Assembly: GCA_004297575.1 (NCBI GenBank)
Contig: SCSR01000106.1
Coordinates: forward strand, 1 to 15,412
Reading direction: 5' to 3'
Source: an archaeon
Lineage (GTDB): Archaea > Aenigmatarchaeota > Aenigmatarchaeia > CG10238-14 > SCSR01
DNA length: 15,412 nt
The notes under the pieces are model-generated. The model was given only the letters and a program-made list of their open reading frames with translations, made no database searches and had not been told where the DNA came from. The position numbers were made by a program, and so were the translations under genes. Each line of letters opens with the position of its first letter. The first letter of the stretch is position 1. This document shows positions 5,948-13,923 of the stretch, in pieces.

Positions 5948-6706
5948 ATGAGCGTCGAAACAGATTTGAAAGGAATAGGCTTAACGAAAGGGGAATCGAA
6001 AACTTATCTTGCTTTATTGGAACTTGGGTTATCTACAAAAAGTGCAATAGTTAGGAAATCCAAAATCTCCCCGTCTATCATTTATGAAATTTTAGACAGA
6101 CTAATCTCCAAAGGCTTGGCCTCATCTATAATTGTAGACAAGGTAAAGCATTTTCAAGCTGCCGATCCTACAGTGCTTTTAGAATTCCTGAATCAGGAAA
6201 AAGATAGAATTGAATGTAAGAAAGAATTGGTGAAGAGTTTAATTCCTTTACTGAAACAAAACGAGAAAACCCAAAATATTTTCAATGCAACTGTTTATGA
6301 AGGACTAGACGGCTTGAGATCTATGTTACAAAAGGTTATTGAAGAGGAGTTCAAAGCCAATAAGACCAGAGAATGGTTGGCTACAGGAGTCACATCCCAT
6401 AAAAACGAGTCATTCAATAATTTTTGGATTAATTGGCATGGGAAGATAAGACCAAAATATAGAGTCAAAGCTAAATTCATTTTTTCTGAAAAAGCTACAA
6501 AATATTATCATGCATTGAAGAAGCTCCCATTGAACAAGATTAGATACATACCGTTATCTACGCCTGTCTGTATAACTGCTGTTGGAAAAACTTTGCTTGT
6601 GATGAAGTATGCTCATCCATCATATTTTCTTTTGATTAGAAACGAGGACGTCTCAAATACCTTCAAGGAATTTTTCCGTGTCATGTGGACGGCAGCAAAA
6701 GGATAG
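5948..6706 (+). CDS. TrmB-family transcriptional regulator
   Basis: The 252-residue product has an N-terminal TrmB winged helix-turn-helix. LKGIGLTKGESKTYLALLEL (7-26) is the family's first helices, KSAIVRKSKISPSIIYEILD (31-50) the recognition region, and RLISKGLASS (51-60) leads into the wing. A linker helix rich in Glu and Lys (about 80-108) probably mediates dimerisation. ATVYEGLDGLRSML (114-127) begins the usual C-terminal TrmB effector/PLD-like domain. Relatives bind sugars or other ligands and repress or activate transport and sugar-metabolism genes in archaea. The frame is open upstream to a TTG at 5882, but that extension overlaps the start of the divergent gene and lacks domain residues. 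The ATG at 5948 has a TATA-like box 28 bases upstream. Target and ligand are unknown; the divergent IF2B-like operon is the obvious candidate. Confidence 0.9.
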   Translation: MSVETDLKGIGLTKGESKTYLALLELGLSTKSAIVRKSKISPSIIYEILDRLISKGLASSIIVDKVKHFQAADPTVLLEFLNQEKDRIECKKELVKSLIPLLKQNEKTQNIFNATVYEGLDGLRSMLQKVIEEEFKANKTREWLATGVTSHKNESFNNFWINWHGKIRPKYRVKAKFIFSEKATKYYHALKKLPLNKIRYIPLSTPVCITAVGKTLLVMKYAHPSYFLLIRNEDVSNTFKEFFRVMWTAAKG

Positions 6707-6707
6707 G

Positions 6708-6721
6708 TTTTTAAACATATA
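6708..6721 (+). promoter_or_regulatory. TATA-like box upstream of metG
   Basis: TTTTTAAACATATA starts two bases after the regulator's stop codon. With its TTTAAAC core near 6713 it predicts transcription start near 6739, leaving a leader of about 75 bases before metG. Most other first genes here appear leaderless. Confidence 0.45.
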
Positions 6722-6724
6722 CTG

Positions 6725-6736
6725 GATTAATTAATC
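6725..6736. repeat. 12-base perfect palindrome in the metG leader
   Basis: GATTAATTAATC is its own reverse complement. It lies between the TATA-like box and the predicted transcription start, where a bound repressor would block polymerase. This could be an operator, possibly for the adjacent TrmB-type regulator. In AT-rich DNA a 12-base palindrome can also occur by chance. Confidence 0.3.
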
Positions 6737-6815
6737 AGGTGATAATTATTCCAAGTGGTCGCCAAATGCAGTTCTAGAATAACCTTAACTAATCCTTTCT
6801 CTAAATTTATCAGAG

Positions 6816-8285
6816 GTGATAAAGTTCGCTAAATTCTACATAACGACACCTATATTCTACGTGAATGCAGAGCCGCACATCGGGCATGCATACACTGCTA
6901 TAGCCACAGATATCCTCGCACGTTGGCACAGGCTAAAAGGAGAGGACGTTCTTTTTGTCACAGGCACTGATGAGCATGGTGAGAAGATTGAAAAGGCTGC
7001 AGAAGCTGCTAGCAAGACGACCAAGGAGTTTGTTGACGAAGTCTCTGCCACATTCAAAAATGCATGGAAGAAGCTGAACATTTCGAATGACGATTTTATC
7101 CGCACTACAGAAGAGAGGCACAAGAAGATTGTCAAGGAAATCATCGAGAAGGTGAATGGGAACGGTGATATCTACAAGGGATTCTACGAAGGATACTACT
7201 GTACTGGTTGTGAGAGCTTCAAGACTGAGACCGAAATTGTAGACGGCAAATGCCCAGACCATCCGAACTTGAAACTAAAGCTGCTGAAAGAGGAGACATA
7301 TTTTTTCCGACTGAGCAAGTATCAAGACCAGTTATTGGAATTGTACAAAAAGAATCCAGATTTTCTCTCTCCAAAGTTCCGTGCACCTGAAATCATCAAC
7401 CGTGTGAAGGAAGGGTTGAAAGACTTGAGCATCACGCGACAAAAATTGGAATGGGGAATACCGTTCCCACTGGATGAATCGCACGTAACCTATGTTTGGG
7501 TTGAGGCCCTCATAAATTACATATCAGTCCTCGGCGGACCGAATGGCAAGCTGTTCAAGAAATTCTGGCCTGCTGATGTGCATCTCGTCGGGAAGGAGAT
7601 CAATTGGTTCCACAGTGTGATATGGCCTGCGCAGTTAATGTCGGCTGGGCTTGAGTTGCCAAAGACCGTTTTCTCACATGGCTGGTGGACTGTGGAAGGA
7701 CAGAAGATGTCGAAATCCCTAGGGAACGTGATTGATCCGGTCAAGCTTGCAGAGAAATATTCGGTAGATGCAGTCAGGTATTTCCTTATCCGTGAGACTC
7801 CGTTCGGCGAGGATGGGGAATATTCGGAAAAGAAATTCATCGAAAGGATAAACGGTGAGCTAGTCGCTGACTTGGGAAATCTGGTATATCGTGTCCTGTC
7901 GCTTGCAGAAAAGTTCGACGGCAAGATAGAAGGCAAGCCTGAATTGGAAAGCAAGCTGGATGTCAAGAAAATAGACAAGCTAATCAGCGAAATAAAGCTT
8001 ACAGATGCCTTGCTGGAGATTTGGAGCTTCATACGCGCAACAAACAAGTACGTGAATGAGAACGAGCCATGGAAATTGAAAGGAAAAGAATTGGGAAATG
8101 TCATCTACAACCTGCTTGAAACGACCCGTGTGATTGCCATCCTCATTTCATCATACCTTCCAGAGACTGCTGAGAGAATCAGTCAGCAATTGGGAACCAA
8201 GCCAGGGACGCTAAAGGATGTCAAGTTCGGCAAGTTCGCAGGCAAGGTAAAGAAAGGCAAGTACCTGTTCACGAAGATAGAATAA
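6816..8285 (+). CDS. metG: Methionyl-tRNA synthetase (short form)
   Basis: Charges tRNA-Met with methionine. The class I Rossmann core shows FYITTPIFYVN, PHIGHAY (HIGH at 21-24), VTGTDEHGEKIEKAA, the substrate-pocket stretch YVWVEALINY, and KMSKS at 297-301. The connective peptide carries one zinc site of C-x2-C...C-x2-H type (Cys129, Cys132, Cys146, His149), as in the Thermus-like enzymes rather than those with two knuckles. After the helical anticodon-binding domain the protein stops at 489 residues, so the C-terminal Trbp111-like tRNA-binding domain is absent and could be encoded elsewhere. The only start that keeps the first beta strand is the GTG at 6816. It sits inside a perfect GAGGTGAT Shine-Dalgarno-like sequence, which is unusual. 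No ATG is available nearby. Gene identity is very safe; the start is less so. Confidence 0.96.
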   Translation: MIKFAKFYITTPIFYVNAEPHIGHAYTAIATDILARWHRLKGEDVLFVTGTDEHGEKIEKAAEAASKTTKEFVDEVSATFKNAWKKLNISNDDFIRTTEERHKKIVKEIIEKVNGNGDIYKGFYEGYYCTGCESFKTETEIVDGKCPDHPNLKLKLLKEETYFFRLSKYQDQLLELYKKNPDFLSPKFRAPEIINRVKEGLKDLSITRQKLEWGIPFPLDESHVTYVWVEALINYISVLGGPNGKLFKKFWPADVHLVGKEINWFHSVIWPAQLMSAGLELPKTVFSHGWWTVEGQKMSKSLGNVIDPVKLAEKYSVDAVRYFLIRETPFGEDGEYSEKKFIERINGELVADLGNLVYRVLSLAEKFDGKIEGKPELESKLDVKKIDKLISEIKLTDALLEIWSFIRATNKYVNENEPWKLKGKELGNVIYNLLETTRVIAILISSYLPETAERISQQLGTKPGTLKDVKFGKFAGKVKKGKYLFTKIE

Positions 8286-8286
8286 A

Positions 8287-8296
8287 GCATAAATCC
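8287..8296 (+). promoter_or_regulatory. TATA-like box of the 262-residue unknown gene
   Basis: GCATAAATCC lies right after the metG stop, centred about 32 bases before the ATG at 8324. That would give a leader of only a few bases. The match is modest, and the gene might instead be transcribed together with metG. Confidence 0.35.
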
Positions 8297-8323
8297 TTCA
8301 CTGTCTTATTAAGAATTGATTGG

Positions 8324-9112
8324 ATGGAGCATCAGCAGTTGGATTACAGGACCATAAAAGGAATGTTGGATATATTGACTGAAACATTGCAATTGCCCCA
8401 AAGATTCGAAGAAGTCAAAGCAAGCAATTCATCTTCGGTGTCGTATGTCGGTATCGAGCCGCTAAAGACTTCCGCGGATGTTAACTTTTGCAGTCTGGAC
8501 CGTTTTTACAGTGCTGGTTCGGATATCATGGACTTGGGTCTTCCACAGCAGGTTTATCTGCTCAAAGGGTTGTCCCAAAAAATGGGGATGAAGTTTAGAC
8601 TTGGTAGCACTCAAGAGAATTTTGCCGCATCGCTTTCTGAAACTTTGTATAAGAAGAATATTTTGAACAATCGTTGGGTTTATACAGGCGAAGTGGTCAT
8701 GTGTGTCAATAACAATTACGAGGTAAGCAATATCATTGATGTTAGTTTTGTCGAAAGGAACCCTCCTACCAAGACAGTATTCAGAAGAGATGGGAAATTG
8801 TTAGAAACAAATGAGATTAAAGAAATGACGGCGGATATAGCCCTCGGACCACCTCTACAAACATTAGAGACCCCTCTTAATGGCTATCATGATGGCTTCG
8901 CCGGCACATTGCCAGCACGTTCAGACATAAAACATAAAGACAAAGGCAAAGGATTTTTCTCCGGATATGTGTTGGGCGATCATGAGTCTTTTTCCATTAG
9001 CTGCGGCAAAGCTTCTGGCAGATTCGGTTTCACAACACATGTAGATGGATTATTTGCAGGGTCTAACGATACCGCAATAGGTGTTTGGACAGACGAGAAC
9101 CCAAGGAAATAG
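8324..9112 (+). CDS. Hypothetical protein, 262 residues
   Basis: I do not recognise this protein. It has no signal peptide, membrane helix, nucleotide-binding loop or metal-binding cluster that I can see, and cysteines are few and scattered. The first 120 residues mix helices (RTIKGMLDILTETLQL, QQVYLLKGLSQKMGM). The remainder is rich in beta-type segments and Gly/Ser (WVYTGEVVMCVNNNYEV, GKGFFSGYVLGDHESFSISC, GRFGFTTHVDGLFAG), suggesting a soluble alpha/beta protein with a beta-rich C-terminal half. The open frame has no competing overlap, starts with ATG and lies 38 bases after metG and 49 before mre11 on the same strand. That position is suggestive but does not prove a role in repair. Its codons are more AT-rich than those of mre11 and metG. 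Confidence 0.75.
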   Translation: MEHQQLDYRTIKGMLDILTETLQLPQRFEEVKASNSSSVSYVGIEPLKTSADVNFCSLDRFYSAGSDIMDLGLPQQVYLLKGLSQKMGMKFRLGSTQENFAASLSETLYKKNILNNRWVYTGEVVMCVNNNYEVSNIIDVSFVERNPPTKTVFRRDGKLLETNEIKEMTADIALGPPLQTLETPLNGYHDGFAGTLPARSDIKHKDKGKGFFSGYVLGDHESFSISCGKASGRFGFTTHVDGLFAGSNDTAIGVWTDENPRK

Positions 9113-9130
9113 ACTTCGCTAATAGCAAGG

Positions 9131-9140
9131 TTAAATAAAT
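9131..9140 (+). promoter_or_regulatory. TATA-like box of the mre11-rad50 operon
   Basis: TTAAATAAAT is centred about 26 bases before the mre11 ATG at 9162, preceded by the purine-containing AGCAAGG that could act as TFB-recognition element. It indicates that mre11-rad50 has its own leaderless promoter and does not depend on the upstream gene. Confidence 0.55.
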
Positions 9141-9161
9141 CGCCGGCAATACTTCTAATTA

Positions 9162-10382
9162 ATGAAGATATCAATCCTGTCCGACCAGCATTTCGGTTAT
9201 GCATACAGCGAGGCGCTGGCAGAGGACAGTTTTGACAATGCAGACGAGGCGATGGAAAAGGCATTGGATTCTGACCTGATCATCATGGCAGGTGACGTAT
9301 TCGATGTCCGCGTCCCCAACACCCAGACTTGGGCAAAGGCAATGAAAATCCTGTCCAAGCCGTTATTGCAGCAGAACATGGGGACCAGCCTCGTCAAGTC
9401 AACCAAGGAGCTGAAAGAAATCTCCAAGCGAACACTCAACCACGTTCCGGTTATCGCAGTCCATGGCAACCACGAAAGAAGGAGCCGTGAGGAATTGAAC
9501 ACAGTGCAGGCATTGGAGAATGCCGGGCTGATGATACATCTCCATCTGCAGACAGTTGTTTTCGAGAAAGACGGTGTGAAGGTGGCGATACATGGCATGT
9601 CAAACGTTCCGGAGAGGTTCGCATATGATATTTTGAAAAGATGGAATCCGCAGCCAGTGCCAGACACAATCAACATTTTACTTTTGCACCAAAGCATCGA
9701 CCCTTATGTTTATTCGCCTCTCGAGCCGCCTACACTCACATTATCAAATCTTCCGCAGTTTGATGTCATAATCAACGGTCACATTCACACGCACTTTGAA
9801 GACAAGGTGAACGGCAAGCCGATGATAATCGCAGGCAGTTCTATCATCACGCAATTCCAGAAAAGCGAGTCAGAGATACAGAAAGGCGTGACGCAGCTGG
9901 AGATAGGCAGACAGGTCGACGTGAAATTTGTCCCGCTGGAGAATGACAGGAAGTTCTTCTACCACGAGCTGTCGTTGGATGGCATTGGCAGGGAAAGCAT
10001 AGAGCGGGTGATAAACAGTACCTTGACCAACAAGAATTTTGCAAAGAAACCGGTCATGCGCATCAAGTTATCAGGCAATGGCATGAACATCACTGACCAG
10101 GACCTGAAATATATCGAAAGAAAGTACGCGGACAGGGCAATCCTATTTTTTGCTAGGCAGTTCGACGCAACCGAGATGACAGAAAAGATGGAGTTCCTGC
10201 GAAATTTGAGAGAGCAGAAAATGTCCGTGGAAGAGATAGGCATGGGAGTGCTGCGAAAGAACCTTGATGAGCTAAAGTTCGATGGCATGGATTACGAGAG
10301 CCTGTTTGGTTTGCTGAGCGGCGGGGAGATTGAGAAAGTCTTTAACATTCTTACAGGAGAGCAGAAGGTGCTGGGTAAATGA
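9162..10382 (+). CDS. mre11: DNA double-strand break repair nuclease Mre11
   Basis: Mre11 is a manganese-dependent phosphoesterase that, with Rad50, binds and trims DNA ends at double-strand breaks. All five metallophosphoesterase motifs are intact: SDQHFGY (Asp8, His10), AGDVFD (Asp45), HGNHE (Asn103, His104), LLLHQS (His176) and NGHIHTHF (His207, His209). The nuclease domain ends near residue 250. The remaining part contains the capping domain and a C-terminal helical region (about 340-406, LRNLREQKMSVEEIG) that in relatives docks on the Rad50 coiled coil. GNHE instead of GNHD is a tolerated variant. Length 406 is normal for an archaeal Mre11. The stop overlaps the rad50 start (ATGA), so translation of the two is coupled. 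Confidence 0.95.
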   Translation: MKISILSDQHFGYAYSEALAEDSFDNADEAMEKALDSDLIIMAGDVFDVRVPNTQTWAKAMKILSKPLLQQNMGTSLVKSTKELKEISKRTLNHVPVIAVHGNHERRSREELNTVQALENAGLMIHLHLQTVVFEKDGVKVAIHGMSNVPERFAYDILKRWNPQPVPDTINILLLHQSIDPYVYSPLEPPTLTLSNLPQFDVIINGHIHTHFEDKVNGKPMIIAGSSIITQFQKSESEIQKGVTQLEIGRQVDVKFVPLENDRKFFYHELSLDGIGRESIERVINSTLTNKNFAKKPVMRIKLSGNGMNITDQDLKYIERKYADRAILFFARQFDATEMTEKMEFLRNLREQKMSVEEIGMGVLRKNLDELKFDGMDYESLFGLLSGGEIEKVFNILTGEQKVLGK

Positions 10383-12739
10383 TATCGAAAGTAAGGTTGA
10401 CTAACTGGAGATCGCATGCAAACTCTGAGCTGATTTTCTCCTCAGGGACGAATGCATTGCTTGGAAACATGGGTGCAGGCAAGACTTCGATATTGGATGC
10501 GATATGCTTCTCATTATTCGGCACTTGTCCTAACTTGCAATCGAAAAAGCTCAAGCTAGATGAGATGATAATGAAGAAACCTATCGAAAGGGACAAGGCT
10601 GAGGTGGAAGTTCATTTCCAGGTTGATAACAATGTTTATTCGGTCAAACGAGTGATTGAAAAAGGAAGGGGCACGACATATTCAGAATTGAGGGAGAATG
10701 GAAAGCTTTTGGAAGCGCCCAGCACACAGAGGGTTAATGAGCTTGTCAGTAAGGTGATGAAGGTTGATTACGACTTGTTCAGCAAGGCGATTTATTCTGA
10801 GCAGAACGCGTTGGATTACTTTTTGACCATACCTCGCGGGCAGAGGATGAAAAAGATAGACGAGCTTCTGATGATAGACAAGTTTGAAAAGGTGCGCTCC
10901 AATGTGACATCGCTTGTGAACAGGATTGCCGAGAAAAAAGTCGGGAAGGAAAGCGTCATCGAGCACATGGATTTGGAAAAGACGCAGAGGAATATCGCTG
11001 AACTGTTGGCTTCTATCAACACCATGACTGAACAAAGGCAATCGTTGTTGAATGAGTTGGGAACAGTTTCCGCAGACAAGTCTAGGATGGAAAAGGAGAT
11101 TGTCAGGCTGTCTGAAATCAGGAAGCAGTTGGAGATTATCAAAAGGCAGGAGAGCGGACTGTCAAGCGCAATCAACGAGACTAACAGGACATTGACAAAC
11201 TTGCAGAATCTTGAGAACATGAGCAGCAAGAACGTCGAGAAGAATGTGAATGAATTGAAGAGATTGGCGAAGAGTTTCGAGGAGATGCTGACAGAAAAGA
11301 ACAAGTCTTACCTCAAGCTGCAAGAGCAGAACGCAAAGATACAGAGCGAGATAACTCTTATTGAAAAGGAAAAGCTGAGCAAGCTTGAGAAGGAGCTGAA
11401 GGAAAAGGCAAGAATCAAGGCAGAGTTCGATGGGTTCAAGAGCGAGATAAACATCTCCACAAAGTTGAAGGAAAAACAAGAACTAATGCAAAGTATCATC
11501 AGTGAGGTAGAAGCAAGCAAGGCAAGATTGCAGGATTTGTCAGATTCCATCGAGCAGCTGTCAGTCATTGGAGGTAAATGCCCTATTTGTGAAGCGAAAC
11601 TGAGCGCTGTGAAGAAGAAAATGCTCATCAAGCAAAAGCGGATGAGAATCGGCGCATTGAAATCTCACATAGAAGACCTGGCGAAGAGGAAAAAAATAAA
11701 TGAGAAGGAATTTAGCGACCTGATCGATGCTGCGAGAAAACTTGATTTGATGGCAAAGGACCTGGAGAATTTCGATGCTATAAGATCCGAATTGGAAAAC
11801 ACAAAGAACATTTATTCGGTTCTGAATGACAACGGCAAGAAGATTGCGAAAGAGCTGGAAGCGGTGCGAAATGATATCGAGAGCCTGAAAGAGAAATACA
11901 AAGGCGCGACGAATGAGAGCCAGAAAGCAGATATGGTCTTTTACAAGTTGCTTGATTATGAGGAAAAGAAAGCAAGGTTGTCATCGCTTGTTGCAGAGCG
12001 CGAGGCGATGATGAAGCATGTTGCTGAGATAGAAAATGTATTCCAAGGCGTGGAGTTTGAAAGGCAGGAGAAGATGTTTACGGAACTGGCTGCGAGGGAG
12101 AAGGAGTTGGCTGCCAAGGCTTCCGGACTGACAGACCTTATCAAGGAAAAGACTGCGAGGCTGCAGGAATTGCAGGGTCTTGTGGAGAATGCTGCGAAGG
12201 AAAAGGAGTATATCGCTAAGCTTGACAATATTTCGATGGAGCTGAAGATTTTTGCCAAGGCGCTTGAAGAGACGCAACTGGAACTGAGGAAGGAATTCAT
12301 AGCAGCTGTAAACTTTACAATGTCAGAGATGTGGACCGCACTCTATCCATATCAGGATTTCACAGGTGCCAAGCTTGCTGTTGACGAAGGAGATTATGTG
12401 CTGCAGTTGCAGGAAAAGTCTGGCAGGTTCATGAATGTCGAAGGAGTCGTGTCAGGCGGTGAAAGGAGCATTGCAGCGCTTGCATTGAGGATTGCTTTCT
12501 CGCTTGTACTTGCGCCGAATGTACGCGTGCTTATTCTGGACGAGCCGACTGCCAACTTGGATGCGAATGCCATAAACATGCTCGCCATGACATTAAGGGA
12601 GAGGATAAACGATTTCATCGACCAGTGCTTCCTTATCACGCACCAGTCAGAGATGGAAGAAGCCATCACGGGAGTCGGTTACATACTCGAAAGGGATAAG
12701 AAGAATGACGGCGAGACTAGGATAGAGCAGATTTTCTAA
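10379..12739 (+). CDS. rad50: DNA double-strand break repair ATPase Rad50
   Basis: Rad50 is the SMC-like ATPase partner of Mre11, tethering DNA ends and gating the nuclease. The N-terminal ATPase half has Walker A LLGNMGAGKTS (Gly29-Ser37) and the Q-loop region YSEQNALDYFL. Long charged coiled coils follow on both sides of the zinc hook CPIC (Cys401, Cys404), which sits almost at the protein's centre as expected. The C-terminal half has the ABC signature VSGGERS (691-697), Walker B VLILDEPTANLD (Asp721, Glu722) and the H-loop ITHQSEMEE. At 786 residues the coiled coil is somewhat shorter than in Pyrococcus (about 880). A GGTG motif eight bases before the ATG is a plausible ribosome binding site. 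The ATG overlaps the mre11 stop, and the rad50 stop overlaps that of the convergent gene. Confidence 0.96.
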   Translation: MISKVRLTNWRSHANSELIFSSGTNALLGNMGAGKTSILDAICFSLFGTCPNLQSKKLKLDEMIMKKPIERDKAEVEVHFQVDNNVYSVKRVIEKGRGTTYSELRENGKLLEAPSTQRVNELVSKVMKVDYDLFSKAIYSEQNALDYFLTIPRGQRMKKIDELLMIDKFEKVRSNVTSLVNRIAEKKVGKESVIEHMDLEKTQRNIAELLASINTMTEQRQSLLNELGTVSADKSRMEKEIVRLSEIRKQLEIIKRQESGLSSAINETNRTLTNLQNLENMSSKNVEKNVNELKRLAKSFEEMLTEKNKSYLKLQEQNAKIQSEITLIEKEKLSKLEKELKEKARIKAEFDGFKSEINISTKLKEKQELMQSIISEVEASKARLQDLSDSIEQLSVIGGKCPICEAKLSAVKKKMLIKQKRMRIGALKSHIEDLAKRKKINEKEFSDLIDAARKLDLMAKDLENFDAIRSELENTKNIYSVLNDNGKKIAKELEAVRNDIESLKEKYKGATNESQKADMVFYKLLDYEEKKARLSSLVAEREAMMKHVAEIENVFQGVEFERQEKMFTELAAREKELAAKASGLTDLIKEKTARLQELQGLVENAAKEKEYIAKLDNISMELKIFAKALEETQLELRKEFIAAVNFTMSEMWTALYPYQDFTGAKLAVDEGDYVLQLQEKSGRFMNVEGVVSGGERSIAALALRIAFSLVLAPNVRVLILDEPTANLDANAINMLAMTLRERINDFIDQCFLITHQSEMEEAITGVGYILERDKKNDGETRIEQIF

Positions 12740-13128
12740 ACGTATGGCAATGCACGATGGATGTATCTTTCTCTTTTTCCGATGCTCACACCAAGCAATC
12801 TAGGTTTTTTACCATATGATATATCCAATACTAAAATCTCGCCTTCTTTCAAGCGTGAATATATTTCTAGAATTATGGAGGTATTTGGAACCCTAGAGCT
12901 TCTCAACAATTCAGTGTCTATCGCACCCACACGAGTAAATCTATTAGGTGTTCTGTATACTGCAACATCCTCTTCCAGTGCAAGCCTATCAATATCATCA
13001 ATTGGCAACAGATTTTCCATCCTACCGTTCCTGATATATTTTCCACCAATAATTTTGCCAGACAGACCTTCTTGCTTTGCCAATTCTTCCAGACCTTTGA
13101 TTTCGTGTCTGCTCTCGCTATAACGCAT
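12736..13128 (-). CDS. Hypothetical protein, 130 residues, last gene of the herA cluster
   Basis: I do not recognise this protein. From the ATG at 13128 it is a basic, soluble 130-residue protein with a helical start (SRHEIKGLEELAKQEG) and then mostly beta-type segments (EDVAVYRTPNRFTRVG, LKEGEILVLDISYG, RLLGVSIGKRERY). The G-E-I-L-V-L-D / G-K-x-x-x-L-G-V rhythm faintly recalls small PUA-like RNA-binding barrels, but I would not assign it. The frame is also open up to a GTG at 13233, which overlaps the methyltransferase stop by four bases (GTGA) and would add 35 hydrophobic residues resembling a membrane anchor. The ATG is preferred because a TATA-like AAAAAGTATAAG lies about 30 bases before it and the extension looks like translated AT-rich spacer; this is uncertain. 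Its stop overlaps the rad50 stop. Confidence 0.6.
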   Translation of the reverse strand: MRYSESRHEIKGLEELAKQEGLSGKIIGGKYIRNGRMENLLPIDDIDRLALEEDVAVYRTPNRFTRVGAIDTELLRSSRVPNTSIILEIYSRLKEGEILVLDISYGKKPRLLGVSIGKRERYIHRALPYV

Positions 13129-13153
13129 ACGACCAACAATAGGTAATTGGATG

Positions 13154-13165
13154 AAAAAGTATAAG
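13154..13165 (-). promoter_or_regulatory. Possible TATA-like box of the 130-residue gene
   Basis: On the minus strand the bases read CTTATACTTTTT, about 30 bases before the ATG at 13128. If used, the last gene of the herA cluster would also be transcribed separately, and the ATG rather than the upstream GTG would be the start. Confidence 0.3.
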
Positions 13166-13229
13166 AAGCTTACTGAGTTAATGACTAATAGAAAGTAATG
13201 ATAAGGCAAGCTATTGAAAAATTTCTTAA

Positions 13230-13919
13230 TCACGTTTGTGCTTTTGTTACCTCATAGATAAATTTCTTACCAGTTTTTGTTTCAAAAGTCTCTAGCACGC
13301 CAATATACAAGCCATATTTTTTAGCATGAATTGTAGGATCATTGCCTTTCCCTGCAACTTCAGAAAAAGCTGTTATTATTTTTCCATTTGGTTTGAAGTA
13401 CCTAGGGCCCTCAGATAAAAATCTTTTAATTATATTTCCTTCATCTAGTATAGCAATTGAAATTGTATTGCCTTTGATAGGCTTGCCATAAAAGAAAGGA
13501 TAGTTAAAAACTATCAGATCGAATTTCTCCTTTTCATCTATACATTCAAACAAATCACCTTGTCTGGTTTCAATGCAGTCCAGATTATATCTGAGAGAAT
13601 TTTCTTTGATATTCCTCACACAGACATCTTGTATATCTGTCGCTACAACTCTTTTTGCTCCATATTTTGCCATAATTATGCCTAGAATTCCAGAGCCAGA
13701 ACCCAATTCCAATACATCAGCGTTCTTGTACAGATTTTTGTGCTCGTAAAGGAATCTTGCAAATAATGGACTTTGTGCGGATTTTTCTGGTGATAAAACG
13801 CCTTCTAATACAATGAATCTATCGAGTCCAAGGTCTTTAAAATAATCGGTTTCATGAGTCGGTCCTTGGTACTTTTGCAATAGTTTTGACACATACTCTT
13901 GTTGATTTCTATTTAACAT
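13230..13919 (-). CDS. SAM-dependent methyltransferase (small-domain / HemK-like class)
   Basis: The 229-residue class I methyltransferase has a short N-terminal helical part, then the RsmC/PrmC-like lead-in FIVLEGVLSPEKSAQSPLFA (35-54). SAM motif I is VLELGSGSG (69-77), the ribose-binding acidic residue is Asp95 in VVATDIQD, motif III is RQGDLFE, and the catalytic-site motif is FDLIVFNYPFF (133-143). Enzymes that methylate amide or base nitrogens carry NPPY/F here; this one reads NYPF. The middle Pro-to-Tyr change is unusual, so the target (protein glutamine, RNA or DNA adenine) cannot be assigned. The start ATG at 13919 lies four bases after the herA stop, so the genes are co-transcribed; a longer in-frame start would overlap the herA end. 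AT-rich composition contrasts sharply with herA. Confidence 0.85.
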   Translation of the reverse strand: MLNRNQQEYVSKLLQKYQGPTHETDYFKDLGLDRFIVLEGVLSPEKSAQSPLFARFLYEHKNLYKNADVLELGSGSGILGIIMAKYGAKRVVATDIQDVCVRNIKENSLRYNLDCIETRQGDLFECIDEKEKFDLIVFNYPFFYGKPIKGNTISIAILDEGNIIKRFLSEGPRYFKPNGKIITAFSEVAGKGNDPTIHAKKYGLYIGVLETFETKTGKKFIYEVTKAQT

Positions 13920-13923
13920 CCAA

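Noticed and set aside
6739..6777. GTGATAA as a C box of a C/D small RNA, or a 12-codon leaderless peptide
   Set aside because: No D box (CUGA) follows at a suitable distance, and a 12-codon frame is too short to support alone.
13129..13233. 35-residue hydrophobic N-terminal extension of the 130-residue protein, read from GTG 13233
   Set aside because: It looks like translated AT-rich spacer and contains a TATA-like box. The GTGA overlap with the upstream gene means it cannot be excluded entirely.
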